DNA from: Corynebacterium sp.
GTDB taxonomy: Bacteria; Actinomycetota; Actinomycetes; Mycobacteriales; Mycobacteriaceae
Direction of reading: 5' to 3'
NCBI GenBank assembly: GCA_030527885.1
Contig: JAUMZY010000005.1
Coordinates: 38,310 to 102,309, forward strand
DNA: 64,000 nucleotides
The notes beneath the pieces were generated by a model. The model ran no database searches. It was not told the DNA's origin and saw only the letters and a list, made by a program, of their open reading frames with translations. Positions 18,097-28,914 of this stretch are shown piece by piece. Every line of letters starts with the position of its first letter. Positions within the stretch are counted from its first letter, which is position 1. The position numbers and the translations under genes were made by a program.

Positions 18097-19440
18097 ATGC
18101 CTACCATGCTGGAAACCATGAAAACCGCCTACACCAGCGGCGATATCTATACCAAATTATCTTTGCTGGTGTTCGGCCTGGGCAACCTCAAACGCCGACA
18201 ATACGCCAAAGGCCTCCTCTTCCTGGCAATCGAAATTGCCGCACTCACCTGGATTATCAGCATCGGCGCCCGCAAAATTGCTGAACTGCCCACCCTCGGT
18301 GGTGATGGTGGCCAAACCCGTGTCAAAGTCAATGGCTTCTGGGTCTATACCCAATCCACACCTTCCGTCGTTGTGCTCCTTTACGGTGTCGTAGCTATCT
18401 GCGCCATCATCGCCCTCGGCTGGTTCGCCACCGTCGCACTGCGTAGCTCCTACAAAGCCGAAGAACAAACACACCGCATTGGCACTGCCCGCACCTTCCG
18501 CGACGACCTCCGCGAACTCACCAACTCCGACGCCCACATCACCTTCATGACGCTGCCCACCCTCGGCATCGTCCTCTTCACCATCCTGCCCCTGATCTTC
18601 ATGATCTCCATGGCGTTCACCAGCTACGACTCCCGCAACGCCCTCTACTTCAACTGGGTCGGGCTAGACAACTTCATCACAGTCCTCACCGACAGCGGCG
18701 GCATCGTCAACCTCAACCTCTTCATCAGCGTCCTCACCTGGACCCTCATCTGGGCCTTCTTCGCCACCTTCCTCAACTACTTCCTGGGCATGTTCCTCGC
18801 CATGCTCATCAACCGCCGCACCACCTGGGGCAAAAACATGTGGCGCGCCATCTTCTCCCTCTCGGTCGTCGTCCCGCAATTCGCATCCCTCCTCATCCTG
18901 CGCTCCATGCTGCAACCCCAAGGCGCCATCAACCGACTCCTTGTCAGCTGGGGCATCATCGACAACCCCCTGCCATTCTTCACAAACTCCACCTGGGCCC
19001 GCGTCACCGTCATCGTCGTGAACCTCTGGATCGGCATTCCCTACACCATCATGCAGGTCACCGGCATCCTCCAAAACGTCCCCGGCGAACTCTACGAAGC
19101 CGCCCGCATCGACGGCGCCTCCTGGTGGCAAACCTACCGGTTCATCACAATGCCCTACCTCCTCTTCGTGATGACCCCCTACCTCATCACCACATTCACC
19201 GCCAACGTCAACAACTTCAACGTCATCTACATGCTCTCCGGCGGCGACCCCACACCCATCGGCGCCTCCGCCGGCAAAACTGACCTGTTGATCACCTGGC
19301 TCTACAAACTCACCGTCGACCGCGGCGACTACAACGTCGGCGCCGTCATCGGCATCCTCACCTTCATCGTGCTCAGCATCGTCGCACTCATCACCTACCG
19401 CCGCTCCGGCTCCTACCGCAACGAGGAGGGATTCCAGTGA
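18097..19440 (+). CDS. Maltodextrin ABC transporter permease, MalC/MalF type
   Basis: 447 residues. An N-terminal extension with two or three membrane segments (GNLKRRQYAKGLLFLAIEI) precedes the standard six-segment permease; this is typical of the longer MalC/MalF permeases. The cytoplasmic EAA loop that docks the ATPase reads EAARIDGASWWQTYRF. It starts 22 bases after the binding protein gene and overlaps the next permease by 4 bases. No ATPase gene is in the cluster; the MsmK-like protein at 4 kb is the likely partner. Confidence 0.87.
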   Translation: MPTMLETMKTAYTSGDIYTKLSLLVFGLGNLKRRQYAKGLLFLAIEIAALTWIISIGARKIAELPTLGGDGGQTRVKVNGFWVYTQSTPSVVVLLYGVVAICAIIALGWFATVALRSSYKAEEQTHRIGTARTFRDDLRELTNSDAHITFMTLPTLGIVLFTILPLIFMISMAFTSYDSRNALYFNWVGLDNFITVLTDSGGIVNLNLFISVLTWTLIWAFFATFLNYFLGMFLAMLINRRTTWGKNMWRAIFSLSVVVPQFASLLILRSMLQPQGAINRLLVSWGIIDNPLPFFTNSTWARVTVIVVNLWIGIPYTIMQVTGILQNVPGELYEAARIDGASWWQTYRFITMPYLLFVMTPYLITTFTANVNNFNVIYMLSGGDPTPIGASAGKTDLLITWLYKLTVDRGDYNVGAVIGILTFIVLSIVALITYRRSGSYRNEEGFQ

Positions 19441-20315
19441 CCACCAAAAACACCCCCAAACTGCACAACCAACGTGCCGCGCGCCGGGTCGCCGATATTG
19501 CCACGCATGTGCTGTTAACTGTGTTGGCCATCATTTGGATTATTCCCATCGTGTGGGTGGTGTTGGAGAGCTTCAATAAGAACACGGCTCCGTACCAACC
19601 CACCTTCTTCCCAACCGAATACAGTTTCGATAACTATAAGCAGTTGTTTACCGATACTGTGGTGTTGAACTTCCCGCGCATGTTCCTCAATACCTTCATT
19701 ATTGCGGTGTTCACGTGTGCGATCTCGGTGAGCTTCGTGCTCATCGTGTCGTTCTGCCTCTCGCGGTTGCGGTTCCCGTTCCGCCGCATCTATATGAACA
19801 CCGCGCTGGTGTTGGGGATGTTCCCGGGCATCATGGCGGTGGTGGCCATTTATTTCCTGTTGAAGGCCTTGGGGCTCACGGGTGGCGGCACCACGAATAT
19901 TGCCCTGATCATTGTGTATTCTGCGGGGTCTGGCATGGGGTTTTACATCATGAAGGGCTACATGGATACCATTCCGGCGAGCCTGGATGAGGCTGCTTAT
20001 CTCGATGGCTGCAGCAAATGGCAGGTGTTCTACCTGATTATTTTGCCGATTGCTAAGCCCATGATTGTGTACCAGGCGATCATTAGTTTCCTCACACCGT
20101 GGCTGGATTTTGTGCTGGCCAAGGCGATTGCCCGCACGCAGGATAATTACACCGTTTCCCTGGGGTTATGGAAGATGCTAGAGAAGGAATACATTCAGGA
20201 ATGGTTTGCTCGGTGGGCCGCTGGGGCGGTGTGTGTTTCCATTCCGATCATCATTCTGTTCATCGTTATGCAGCGTTTTTATCAAGAATCCATGGCGGGT
20301 TCGGTGAAGGGTTAG
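19437..20315 (+). CDS. Maltodextrin ABC transporter permease, MalG type
   Basis: 292 residues, six membrane segments, with EAA loop LDEAAYLDGCSKWQVFYL. The GTG start overlaps the TGA of the upstream permease (GTGA), giving translational coupling. Codon choice changes visibly from C-rich third positions upstream to more G/T here, but the frame is clean. Forms the heterodimeric pore with the upstream permease. Last gene of the importer operon; a copy of the dispersed 11-mer (20319-20329) follows the stop codon. Confidence 0.87.
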   Translation: MTTKNTPKLHNQRAARRVADIATHVLLTVLAIIWIIPIVWVVLESFNKNTAPYQPTFFPTEYSFDNYKQLFTDTVVLNFPRMFLNTFIIAVFTCAISVSFVLIVSFCLSRLRFPFRRIYMNTALVLGMFPGIMAVVAIYFLLKALGLTGGGTTNIALIIVYSAGSGMGFYIMKGYMDTIPASLDEAAYLDGCSKWQVFYLIILPIAKPMIVYQAIISFLTPWLDFVLAKAIARTQDNYTVSLGLWKMLEKEYIQEWFARWAAGAVCVSIPIIILFIVMQRFYQESMAGSVKG

Positions 20316-20385
20316 GTTGCTTTTCGACGCCATAGGTCCCCCTTGTCCCACCGTGGCCGAGGGGGTATCCTTATGGGAAACCCAC

Positions 20386-20406
20386 AAATAGACCAACGGT
20401 CTATTT
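20386..20406. promoter_or_regulatory. Perfect inverted repeat, TetR-operator-like, before irtA
   Basis: AAATAGACC-AAC-GGTCTATTT: nine-base arms with a three-base spacer, ending 26 bases before the irtA start codon. The core TAGACCxxxGGTCTA has the look of TetR-family operators. No such regulator gene is adjacent. The expected iron-box for DtxR was not found here, although TTAGGTT (one half-site) occurs at 20312-20318. Confidence 0.5.
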
Positions 20407-20432
20407 GGCAACAAAAGGAAATGGAGGGCAAC

Positions 20433-22917
20433 CATGGGGCATGGCATCCAAGGTGCAGTACTCAAAACGCTCGGTGCGACAGACCACATCATCACCGTCA
20501 CCAGCAAGGAACAACGCACAGATCACTTTGTTCGAATAACCTTCCACTCTGACACCCTGTTCACCAAGCTCAGCCTCACTCCTGGCGCCTTCGTCCGCTG
20601 CTGGTGGCGGTAATAAACAATTCCAACGCGGCTACACCATCACCAACGCCGACCCCATCGCCGGCAATTTTGACATCGACTTCGTCATTCACCACCCCCT
20701 CGGGCCTGGCTCCTACTGGGCCAGTATATGTGAACCTGGTGATCAGCTCGTCGTCACGCAACACGGCGAAGAATACTTCAAGCTTCTCGACCCGCCCCCA
20801 GCCGGCTACCTGCTGCTCGGCGATCTCGCATCCTACCCCGCCATCTGGGACATCGCCCACCACATTCCCGCCACTGAAAAAGTTATCATCTACCTGGAAA
20901 AATACCAGGAAGAAGACGCGCAATTACCCCTGCCGGCCGGCCCCAATATCGAAGCCGCCTGGTTGGATTAGCTTCCCAACGGCCAAACCTTCGTCCAAGC
21001 CCTCGACGGCCAGGACTGGACCAACTGGTACGCCTGGATCACCGCCGAAGACGCCGCTACCCGCCACGCAAAAACCCTGCTGCAGCACGAATACGGCCTG
21101 AATAACTCCACCATGCACACCCGCGCCTACTGTGCGCGCGGCCGCGGCATGGGGGAAATCCCGAACCCTGGAACAGCTCAACGCCCAGCACGAACCCGCC
21201 CCAGAAACGGACAAAATCGAATCTGTGCTTGCGCCCACCAAGTTGGCGCTCATCCTGGGCGGCGTTGCCCAAGCGCTTATCTCCGTGCTGCAAGTTGTTC
21301 CCTACATCCTCTTTGCCGAGGTCGCCCGCCTCTTCCTGCAGGGGCTGAACGCGCGCAATTCATTGATGTGAGCATCACCGCCCTCATCATCATGGGCATC
21401 ACCAGCGGCGACACCGCCCTCCTGATCTTCGGCATGCACCTTTACGACAATAAGTTCGAAACGGCTGTGCGGCGGCGCCTCATGGTGAAACTCACCACCC
21501 TGCCGCTCGGTTGGTTCGGCAACCGCAAAGCCGTCGACGTGAAAAACTCGTCAGTGACGACGTCAATTCCCTGCACTATCTCGTCACGCACGCCGTGCTT
21601 GATCTCGTGGCTGCCGTGGTCACCCCGATCACCATCCTCGTTTACCTCTTCGCCGTCCAATGGCGGCTCGGCCTGGTTCTCCTCATCCCCATACTCGCCT
21701 TCATCGTGGTCATGGCCACCATTGCCAACAAAGACAAAGCCAAAATGTCCACCGGGCTCCGCTACCACACCACCGTATCGGGCCAGGCCCAAACCTTCAT
21801 GGCCACCCGCGACCAGGCGAAAACCTTCGGCTCCTCCGCCATCGTCGACTTGCCCGGCACCCTCACCACCGTCGGCGACTTTTACGATGAATGGCAGCGC
21901 GAAACCGCCGTTGCCAAGATTCAAGCCATCACCATCAATCGCCCCATCACCGTCCTGAGCATCTTCATTCTTGCCGGCTGGATTTTCCTCAGCCAAGGCT
22001 GGATCACCGTGGGCGACCTCATTCTGTTCCTCATCCTCGGCACCTCCTTCGGTGGTCAACTCCTCGGCATCGGCCTGAACGCAGAAGGCCTCGTCAACGG
22101 CCTCGGCTCCCGCGACGACCTTGAACGCCTCTTGTCAACCCCCAGCCTCGTCGGCCCAGCGAACCGCCCAGCCCCCGCTGGCTATGTGCGTTTTAACAAC
22201 GTGCAATTCGGCTACAACGCTGGCCGCACTGTGCTGAATAACTTCAACCTCGAACTGAGTAAAGGCACCGTCACCGCCCTGGTTGGGCCCTCCGGGTCCG
22301 GAAAATCCACGGTGGCGGCACTGCTGGCCCGCCTGTGGGACCCACAACAAGGCTCCATCAGCATCGAAGGAACCGACATCCGCGACCTCACCTCCGAGGA
22401 ACTGTACGCCAAAGTCACCATCCTCTTGCAGGCCGTACAGCTGATCAACGCCAGCATCCGCGACAACATCGCCCTCACCCGACCCGAGGCCACCGACGCG
22501 GAAGTACACGCCGACGCCCAAGCCGCGCACATAGATCATGTGATCGAAGAACTCCCCGATGGTTACGACACGATCGTGAACACCGATCGGCTTTCCGGCG
22601 GGGAACGCCAACGCATCGGCATTGCCCGCGCCCTCCTCGCTGACACACCCATCGTGGTGCTCGACGAAGCCACCGCCGCCGCCGACCCCGATTCCGAATG
22701 GGCTATTCGCCAAGTTCTCGACCGATTACTAGCCGGCAAAACCGTCCTCATGATCGCCCATCGGCTGCACACCATCCAGCATGCTGATCGCATCGTGGTG
22801 CTGGACGACGGCATCGTGTACGAACAAGGCACCCACGAAGCCCTACTCGCACACGGCGGCAGCTACGCCCAACTATGGAACACCAGTTCGAGCCCCATCG
22901 AATCCCAGGAGGCCTAA
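20433..22917 (+). pseudogene. irtA: irtA-like siderophore importer (SIP-ABC fusion), inactivated
   Basis: Pieced together, the frames match mycobacterial IrtA: a siderophore-interacting FAD domain starting MGHGIQGAVLKTLGATDHI, with RGYTITNADP and GYLLLGDLASYPA; a linker; a transmembrane domain (KLVSDDVNSLHYLVTHAV); and an ATPase with Walker A GPSGSGKST, LSGGERQRIGIARA and VVLDEATAAADP. Damage: frameshift near 20605-20612, in-frame TAG at 20969-20971, and further shifts near 21155, 21355 and 21540. From 21545 to the end (about 450 residues) the frame is open. IrtA/IrtB imports and reduces ferric mycobactin or similar siderophores; this copy cannot make a full protein. Start supported by GGAGGG before the ATG. 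Confidence 0.85.
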
Positions 22918-22923
22918 CCCATC

Positions 22924-24596
22924 ATGCTCAAACAATTCCACGACATCACCGGCGGCTGCAACTACTGGGGATACCTATTCTTCGTCATCCTCTCCGCCGT
23001 GCTGCAAGTCGGCGCTGTGCTGAGCCTCTTCCCGCTGCTCGGAAACCTCTTCGGCCCCGAACCCGCCCAAGCCGGCCCCTGGGTGGGCATCCTCATTGGC
23101 ATCGTCGCCGTCGCCTGGCTTTGCGACGTCATCTCCGCAAAACTCGGCTTGGAATTAGGCCTGAGCATCATGCGCCTCATCCACCAGCACGCCCCCAGCG
23201 CAGTGCTCGCGTGGCTCAGCGCCAAACTCACGCACACCAAAACCGCCAGCCTGCGCTCCCTGATCTCCACCAGCGCAGTTGATACCACCTCCGGCGTGAT
23301 TCTGCTGATCACCCCCGTGATCACCGCCGCCGTCTTCAACTTCACCTTAGGCCTGGGCCTGTTCTTCATTTCGCCGCTGGTCGCCATCGTCACCCTCGTT
23401 GGCGGCTTCATCGTGCAAGGCGCATTGTGGTTGGGGGCACGCCTGGAATCCCGATCCCAGAAAAACTTCACCGCCGCCACCGAAGAACTAGGCGACCGCC
23501 TGTTCGAATTCGCCTGGGCCCAACCCTCCCTCCGTACATCCTGCAGCACCTCCATCGGCGTCCAACTCGTTGAGGACACCATCACCCGCACCTACAAACG
23601 CGGCTTGTGTCTCCTGCTGTGGCAGATCCCATCCAGCTTCCTTTTTAGCTTCGTTCTCCAGGCCGTCTTGCTGGGATTCGGCATCACAGCCTGGGTTTCT
23701 TTCGACAACTGCACCGTGGACGCCATCGCTGCCGCCACCCTCGTCATCCTGCTGCTGCGCGTCATCGAACAGGTCACAACCGTATCCAGCTCCGTCGGCG
23801 GCATCATCGCTATCAACGAGCTCTCCACCAGCGTCAAAGAACTCATCGACACCACACCAGTGGTTAATTCCGAACCTTTGAGCGAAGCGCCACGCATCAC
23901 CGCGCAAGGCCTGGAAGTGCGCTACCCCGACGGCACGTTAGGGCTCAACAACGTCACCACTGACTTCCAGCTCGGCACCATCACCGTCGTCATCGGCCGC
24001 TCAGGCTTCGGCAAAATCACCCTGCTGCGGGCCCTATCTGGCCCACGCCACTCACCAGCGGCACCATCAGCCTCGACAACAAGGCCACTTCTGAAGGTGC
24101 CCTGCGCGGCAACGCCACCATAGTCTTCCAACAAACCACCCTCGGCGACGGCACCATCCGCGACAACCTCCTAGCAGTCAACCCCAACCTCGCCGAAACC
24201 GCCCAACTCGCGGAAGTCCTCACCCGCATCAGCGACGGCTGGGACACACCCGTGGGCGAACTCGGCGCCTAACTCTCCGGCGGGGAACGCCAGCGCGTGG
24301 GCATCGCCCGCAGCCTCGCCAAACCCGCACACGTCCTGTTTGTCGATGAAGCCACCTCTGCCCTCGACCCCCAAAACGAACGCGCAGTAGTGGAAGCCCT
24401 AGGAAAAATCCGCGGCGACTACACCACCGTCATGGTCACCCACCGGCCCGCCATGGTGGACATCGCTGACCGAGTCATAGTCATGGATGAAGGCCGCATC
24501 ATCGAAGTCGGCACCCCAGCAGACCTAGAACAAGCTGGCGGGGAGTACGCCCGCATCGTCGGCGAGTGGCGTGCTTCAGCTGCCTGGCGTATCTAA
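22924..24596 (+). pseudogene. irtB: irtB-like ABC half-transporter, inactivated
   Basis: Second half of the IrtAB heterodimer, starting 7 bases after irtA. The transmembrane domain is open from 22924 to about 24035; a frameshift follows just after Walker A, and a TAA at 24270-24272 replaces what should be the Gln before LSGGERQRVGIARS (GA-Q-LSGGE, a CAA to TAA change). Walker A itself is corrupted: GRSGFGKITLL instead of GxSGSGKTT, both changes also C-to-T type. Walker B (LFVDEATSALDP) and the C-terminus remain. Clearly non-functional and probably long so. Confidence 0.85.
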
Positions 24597-24611
24597 CTAT
24601 TGTAATTAGGT

Positions 24612-25325
24612 GTGAAGCAAAAATTACGCGGCGGCATAAGCACAGTCAAACTCGTGACTATAACCGGAATCTTTACCAGCTTTTCGGTGCTCAGCCTGGG
24701 TATAGAGAAACTATTAGGGCCAGAGCCCGACGCCGCCACTTTTGCCAACCTAGAAATACTCATCGGGATCGAACTACTCTCCATCGTAGCAAGCCTTGCG
24801 GCCTGCCCCATCCTGGCGTGGCTCTACCTGCTGGAATGCCGCACTTCCGACCACTGGGGGCTCTTCTGGGGCACCATCGCACTTGGCCTCCTAGCCGAAC
24901 CATTCTATGACAGAGTCGTCACCGGACATTGGTTTGATTTCCGGGCCACAAACCTCATGTGGGCACTGGTGGTGTGCTTTCTCGTCGAAAAGCTAGTGGC
25001 ATTTCGATCGCGGGGTGTACAGCTCATCGTCGTGCTGGCCGGAGTCGGATGGTTGACAGTTTTTCCAGCAGGGCAGTGGTTGCCACCATTTGCCGCCGGG
25101 CTGATCGTATACCTCTTCTTCCTGCTATTCCACTACCTCTATGATCGAGAAAACCTCATGATGCTCACCGCCGGCATGATCGGCGCCGTGTGCTTTGTGA
25201 CACCAGCAATCGGCGTGCTACTGCTGCATTACCGGGCAGAACCAGGCGATTGGCCCCGGCCAGCCTGGCTATTACTGTATCCAGCAGCGTTTATGTGTTT
25301 GACGGTGGCAGCACTCATACGATAG
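24612..25325 (+). CDS. Polytopic membrane protein, TraX-like
   Basis: 237 residues with about seven hydrophobic segments. The order of short motifs (CPILAWLYLLE, then LGLLAEPFYDRVVTG, then NLMWALVVCFLVE, and a C-terminal LYPAAFMCLTVAALI) resembles TraX-family proteins, which include acyl- or acetyl-transferring membrane enzymes. GTG start with a weak ribosome site. It follows irtB by 15 bases and may be cotranscribed. Family placement is by eye only. Confidence 0.5.
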   Translation: MKQKLRGGISTVKLVTITGIFTSFSVLSLGIEKLLGPEPDAATFANLEILIGIELLSIVASLAACPILAWLYLLECRTSDHWGLFWGTIALGLLAEPFYDRVVTGHWFDFRATNLMWALVVCFLVEKLVAFRSRGVQLIVVLAGVGWLTVFPAGQWLPPFAAGLIVYLFFLLFHYLYDRENLMMLTAGMIGAVCFVTPAIGVLLLHYRAEPGDWPRPAWLLLYPAAFMCLTVAALIR

Positions 25326-25360
25326 GATTACCCGACAGTCCCACAAGTATGTTGGGAGCC

Positions 25361-25388
25361 TTTAAGTTTTGCCTGGTAGGGTTAATAT
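25361..25388 (+). promoter_or_regulatory. Candidate promoter of the str operon
   Basis: TTTAAG (25361-25366) and TAATAT (25383-25388) are 16 bases apart, leaving a leader of about 175 bases before rpsL. The -35 box is weak. The leader contains CCCCTAT...ATAGGGG (25467-25494 region), a short hairpin. Confidence 0.4.
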
Positions 25389-25568
25389 TCTGCTTGGAAG
25401 TAAGGTTCATGCCCATTGGCATGAGGCTTCAAAACTAACCAAGGCACACGGTAGCGGCCCCGGTAAAGAGCCCCTATTTTTGCTTGTATAGGGGCCATAA
25501 CACAAGCCATTACCCGTGCCCCAAGCAAAAAACTCCGCCCGGAAAATACCGAAAATAGAAAGACGGTT

Positions 25569-25940
25569 ATGCCAACTATTCAACAGCTGGTCCGCAAGGG
25601 CCGCCACGATAAGACTGCAAAGGTGAAGACCGCAGCTCTGAAGGGTTCCCCTCAGCGTCGTGGCGTGTGCACCCGCGTGTACACCACCACCCCTAAGAAG
25701 CCTAACTCTGCTCTGCGTAAGGTTGCCCGCGTGCGCCTGACCTCCGGCATCGAGGTTTCCGCATACATTCCCGGCGAAGGCCACAACCTGCAAGAGCACT
25801 CCATGGTGCTGGTGCGCGGTGGTCGTGTGAAGGACCTCCCCGGTGTGCGGTACAAGATCATCCGCGGCGCTTTGGATACCCAAGGCGTGCGCGACCGCAA
25901 GCAGGGTCGTTCCCACTACGGTGCAAAGAAGGAGAAGTAA
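25569..25940 (+). CDS. rpsL: 30S ribosomal protein S12
   Basis: 123 residues, complete. Characteristic [11 protein letters not shown] start, [17 protein letters not shown] and [17 protein letters not shown]. The lysines at the two classic streptomycin-resistance sites (PKKPNS and RVKDLPG) are present, so the sequence is the sensitive type. First gene of rpsL-rpsG-fusA-tuf; 5 bases to rpsG. Confidence 0.98.
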   Translation: MPTIQQLVRKGRHDKTAKVKTAALKGSPQRRGVCTRVYTTTPKKPNSALRKVARVRLTSGIEVSAYIPGEGHNLQEHSMVLVRGGRVKDLPGVRYKIIRGALDTQGVRDRKQGRSHYGAKKEK

Positions 25941-25945
25941 TCTAA

Positions 25946-26413
25946 ATGCGTAAGAATGCAGCTCCTAAGCGTCCCGTTGTTAAAGACCCAGTGTACGGCT
26001 CTGAGGTTGTGACCCAGCTGGTGAACAAGGTGCTCCTCGACGGCAAGAAGTCCGTTGCAGAACGCATCGTGTACGGCGCACTGGAACAATGCAAGGAAAA
26101 GACTGGCACCGATCCAGTCCTGACCCTGGAAAAGGCGTTGGGCAACATCAAGCCCGAGTTCGAAGTGCGTTCCCGCCGCGTTGGTGGCGCCACCTACCAG
26201 GTTCCAGTTGAGGTGCGGGCTGCCCGCGCCAACACCCTGGCATTGCGCTGGTTGGTGACCTTCACCCGGCAGCGCCGGGAAAAGACCATGATCGAGCGTC
26301 TGGCTAATGAGATTCTGGATGCCGCTAATGGTTTGGGCGCTTCCGTGAAGCGTCGCGAAGACACTCACAAGATGGCCGAAGCAAACCGCGCGTTTGCTCA
26401 CTACCGCTGGTAA
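25946..26413 (+). CDS. rpsG: 30S ribosomal protein S7
   Basis: 155 residues, normal length. [19 protein letters not shown] start and the [14 protein letters not shown] and [38 protein letters not shown]-type C-terminal region (given here only by landmarks). Lies between rpsL and fusA. After its stop, an inverted pair of the dispersed 11-mer (CGTCGAAAAGC at 26427 and the near-copy GCTTTACGACG at 26444) could form a hairpin in the rpsG-fusA gap. Confidence 0.97.
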   Translation: MRKNAAPKRPVVKDPVYGSEVVTQLVNKVLLDGKKSVAERIVYGALEQCKEKTGTDPVLTLEKALGNIKPEFEVRSRRVGGATYQVPVEVRAARANTLALRWLVTFTRQRREKTMIERLANEILDAANGLGASVKRREDTHKMAEANRAFAHYRW

Positions 26414-26426
26414 TTATCGCCACAGT

Positions 26427-26454
26427 CGTCGAAAAGCTAGTTAGCTTTACGACG
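26427..26454. repeat. Inverted pair of the 11-mer in the rpsG-fusA gap
   Basis: CGTCGAAAAGC (26427-26437) and GCTTTACGACG (26444-26454, one mismatch) form an imperfect hairpin 13 bases after the rpsG stop. It may act as a partial terminator or processing site inside the str operon. Confidence 0.5.
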
Positions 26455-26492
26455 AACACAAGGTATTAAAACATCTATCAGATAGGAATATC

Positions 26493-28619
26493 GTGGCACC
26501 CCAAGAAGTGCTTAAGGACCTCACCAAGGTTCGCAACATCGGCATCATGGCACACATCGATGCTGGTAAAACCACCACTACCGAGCGTATTCTCTTCTAC
26601 ACCGGTATCAACCGCAAAGTCGGCGAAACCCACGACGGTGCTTCCACCACCGACTGGATGGAACAGGAAAAAGAGCGGGGTATCACCATTACCTCCGCTG
26701 CCGTGACCTGTTTCTGGAAGGGCAACCAGATCAATATCATCGACACCCCTGGTCACGTGGACTTCACCGTTGAGGTGGAACGTTCTCTGCGCGTGCTCGA
26801 CGGTGCCGTGGCCGTGTTTGACGGCAAGGAAGGCGTGGAACCACAATCCGAACAGGTGTGGCGCCAGGCTGCTAAGTACGACGTCCCCCGCATTTGCTTC
26901 GTCAACAAGATGGACAAGCTGGGCGCAGACTTCTACTTCACCGTGCAAACCATCATCGACCGCCTGGGTGCAAAACCCCTCGTTTTGCAGCTGCCCATCG
27001 GCGCCGAAGATGACTTCGACGGCGTGGTCGACCTCATCAACATGAACGCCATCACCTGGCGCGGCAAGGTAGAAACCGGTGCCGAACCAGTCATCGAGGA
27101 AATCCCCGCTGACCTGGTGGACAAGGCTGAGGAATACCGCGAGAAGCTGCTCGAAGCCGTGGCTGAATCCGACGAAGAACTTATGGAAAAGTACTTCGGC
27201 GGCGAAGAACTCACCGTGGATGAAATCAAAGGTGCTATCCGCAAGCTGACCGTGAACTCCGAAATCTACCCAGTGCTGTGCGGTACCGCCTACCGTAACA
27301 AGGGTGTGCAACCACTGCTCGATGCTGTGATTGACTACCTGCCCAACCCACTGGATATCGGCGAAGTGACCGGCCACGCCGTGGGCGACGAGTCCACCAC
27401 CGTGATCCGTAAGCCCTCCGTTGACGATCCATTCGCAGCGCTGGCCTTCAAGATTGCCGTGCACCCCTTCTTCGGCAAGCTCACCTTCGTGCGCGTTTAC
27501 TCCGGTCTGGTTGAGCCAGGTGCCCAGGTCACCAACTCCACCAAGGCCAAGAAAGAGCGCATCGGCAAGTTGTTCCAGATGCACGCCAACAAGGAAAACC
27601 CAGTTGACGAAGCACGCGCGGGCAACATCTACGCCTTCATCGGCCTGAAGGACACCACCACCGGTGACACCCTGTGCGACACCAACAACCAGATCATCCT
27701 GGAGTCCATGGACTTCCCAGATCCAGTGATCAAGGTGTCCATCGAGCCAAAGACCAAGGCTGACCAAGAGAAGCTGAGTATCGCTATTCAGAAGCTCGCG
27801 GAAGAAGACCCAACCTTCACCGTGGAACTGGATGCCGAATCCGGCCAAACCGTCATCGGCGGCATGGGCGAGCTGCACCTCGACGTGCTGGTGGACCGCA
27901 TGAAGCGCGAATTCAAGGTGGAAGCCAACGTGGGTGCACCGCAGGTGGCCTACCGCGAAACCATCCGCAAGGCTGTGGAGAAGATCGAATACACCCACAA
28001 GAAGCAAACGGGTGGTTCCGGTCAGTTCGCCAAGGTCATCATTGCCCTGGAGCCGTACGCACCGGAAGCAAGCGAACTGGAAGAAGGCGAATCCGCTGTC
28101 TACAAGTTCGAAAATGCTGTGACCGGTGGCCGCGTGCCTAAGGAATACATTCCTTCCGTGGACGTCGGCATCCAGGACGCCATGCAGTATGGCTACCTCG
28201 CCGGCTTCCCGTTGGTGAACATCAAGGCTACGCTGCTTGATGGTGCTTACCACGAAGTGGACTCCTCGGAAATGGCCTTCAAGTTGGCTGGTTCCCAGGC
28301 CCTGAAGGAAGGCGTTGCCAAGGCAAAGCCGGTGCTGCTGGAGCCGCTGATGGCCGTTGAGGTTATCACGCCGGAAGAGTACATGGGTGACGTGATCGGC
28401 GATATTAACTCTCGTCGTGGTCAGGTCAATGCCATGGACGACCGCGCTGGCGCCAAGGTTGTGAAGGCCAAGGTGCCGCTGTCCGAAATGTTCGGCTACG
28501 TGGGTGACCTGCGGTCTCGTACCCAGGGTCGCGCTAACTACACCATGATCTTCGATTCCTACGCTGAGGTTCCGACCAACGTGGCAACCGAGATCATTGC
28601 TGAGCGCAACGGCGGCTAA
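26493..28619 (+). CDS. fusA: Translation elongation factor G
   Basis: 708 residues. GTP-binding motifs are intact: G1 [13 protein letters not shown]3 DTPGHVDF, G4 NKMDKLGAD. Domain IV/V hallmarks ([42 protein letters not shown]) are present. GTG start with TAGGAA upstream. It moves tRNAs and mRNA through the ribosome. A 720-residue open frame runs antisense through it and is treated as a shadow. Confidence 0.98.
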   Translation: MAPQEVLKDLTKVRNIGIMAHIDAGKTTTTERILFYTGINRKVGETHDGASTTDWMEQEKERGITITSAAVTCFWKGNQINIIDTPGHVDFTVEVERSLRVLDGAVAVFDGKEGVEPQSEQVWRQAAKYDVPRICFVNKMDKLGADFYFTVQTIIDRLGAKPLVLQLPIGAEDDFDGVVDLINMNAITWRGKVETGAEPVIEEIPADLVDKAEEYREKLLEAVAESDEELMEKYFGGEELTVDEIKGAIRKLTVNSEIYPVLCGTAYRNKGVQPLLDAVIDYLPNPLDIGEVTGHAVGDESTTVIRKPSVDDPFAALAFKIAVHPFFGKLTFVRVYSGLVEPGAQVTNSTKAKKERIGKLFQMHANKENPVDEARAGNIYAFIGLKDTTTGDTLCDTNNQIILESMDFPDPVIKVSIEPKTKADQEKLSIAIQKLAEEDPTFTVELDAESGQTVIGGMGELHLDVLVDRMKREFKVEANVGAPQVAYRETIRKAVEKIEYTHKKQTGGSGQFAKVIIALEPYAPEASELEEGESAVYKFENAVTGGRVPKEYIPSVDVGIQDAMQYGYLAGFPLVNIKATLLDGAYHEVDSSEMAFKLAGSQALKEGVAKAKPVLLEPLMAVEVITPEEYMGDVIGDINSRRGQVNAMDDRAGAKVVKAKVPLSEMFGYVGDLRSRTQGRANYTMIFDSYAEVPTNVATEIIAERNGG

Positions 28620-28646
28620 AACCGTCGAAAAGCTATTCAATTAGTC

Positions 28647-28740
28647 GCGCCGGTCCGCAGTGCCAAGCGGACGCCGGCGCAAGGGTAGTGGCCTTGTTGA
28701 TCCCCAATAAGTACCTTGGGGGTCGAGGCGGCCATTACCC
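28647..28740 (+). promoter_or_regulatory. Two tandem strong hairpins between fusA and tuf
   Basis: Hairpin 1 (28647-28680): GCGCCGGTCCGC against GCGGACGCCGGCGC. Hairpin 2 (28683-28740): GGGTAGTGGCC against GGCCATTACCC, with an inner GATCCCC/GGGGGTC pair. No T tract follows either. They may stop or process fusA mRNA; the tuf promoter lies just downstream. Confidence 0.6.
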
Positions 28741-28760
28741 AAGGGCTTACGCGAGTCAGT

Positions 28761-28789
28761 TTGAAAAACTAGCGTCTAACGCATAAGAT
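28761..28789 (+). promoter_or_regulatory. tuf promoter
   Basis: TTGAAA (28761-28766), 17 bases, TAAGAT (28784-28789): a good housekeeping-sigma promoter. It predicts a leader of about 120 bases before the GTG of tuf. Confidence 0.65.
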
Positions 28790-28914
28790 CGAGTAATTGG
28801 CACATTTGTAATCGCTGTACTGCCGGGCTGCCGAATTAGCAGTCAGAAGGTTCAGCACTATCAACTCCGTGGCTGCGAGGTTCGTAGCCACCATGAAGTC
28901 CAGGAGGACATACA

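Noticed and set aside
20312-20330. Possible DtxR iron box TTAGGTTGCTTTTCGACG
   Set aside because: Only the left half-site agrees with the consensus; the right half is the dispersed 11-mer.
26478-28640. 720-codon open frame antisense to fusA
   Set aside because: Codon-bias shadow of a highly expressed gene; product is low-complexity His/Leu/Val-rich and has no family features.
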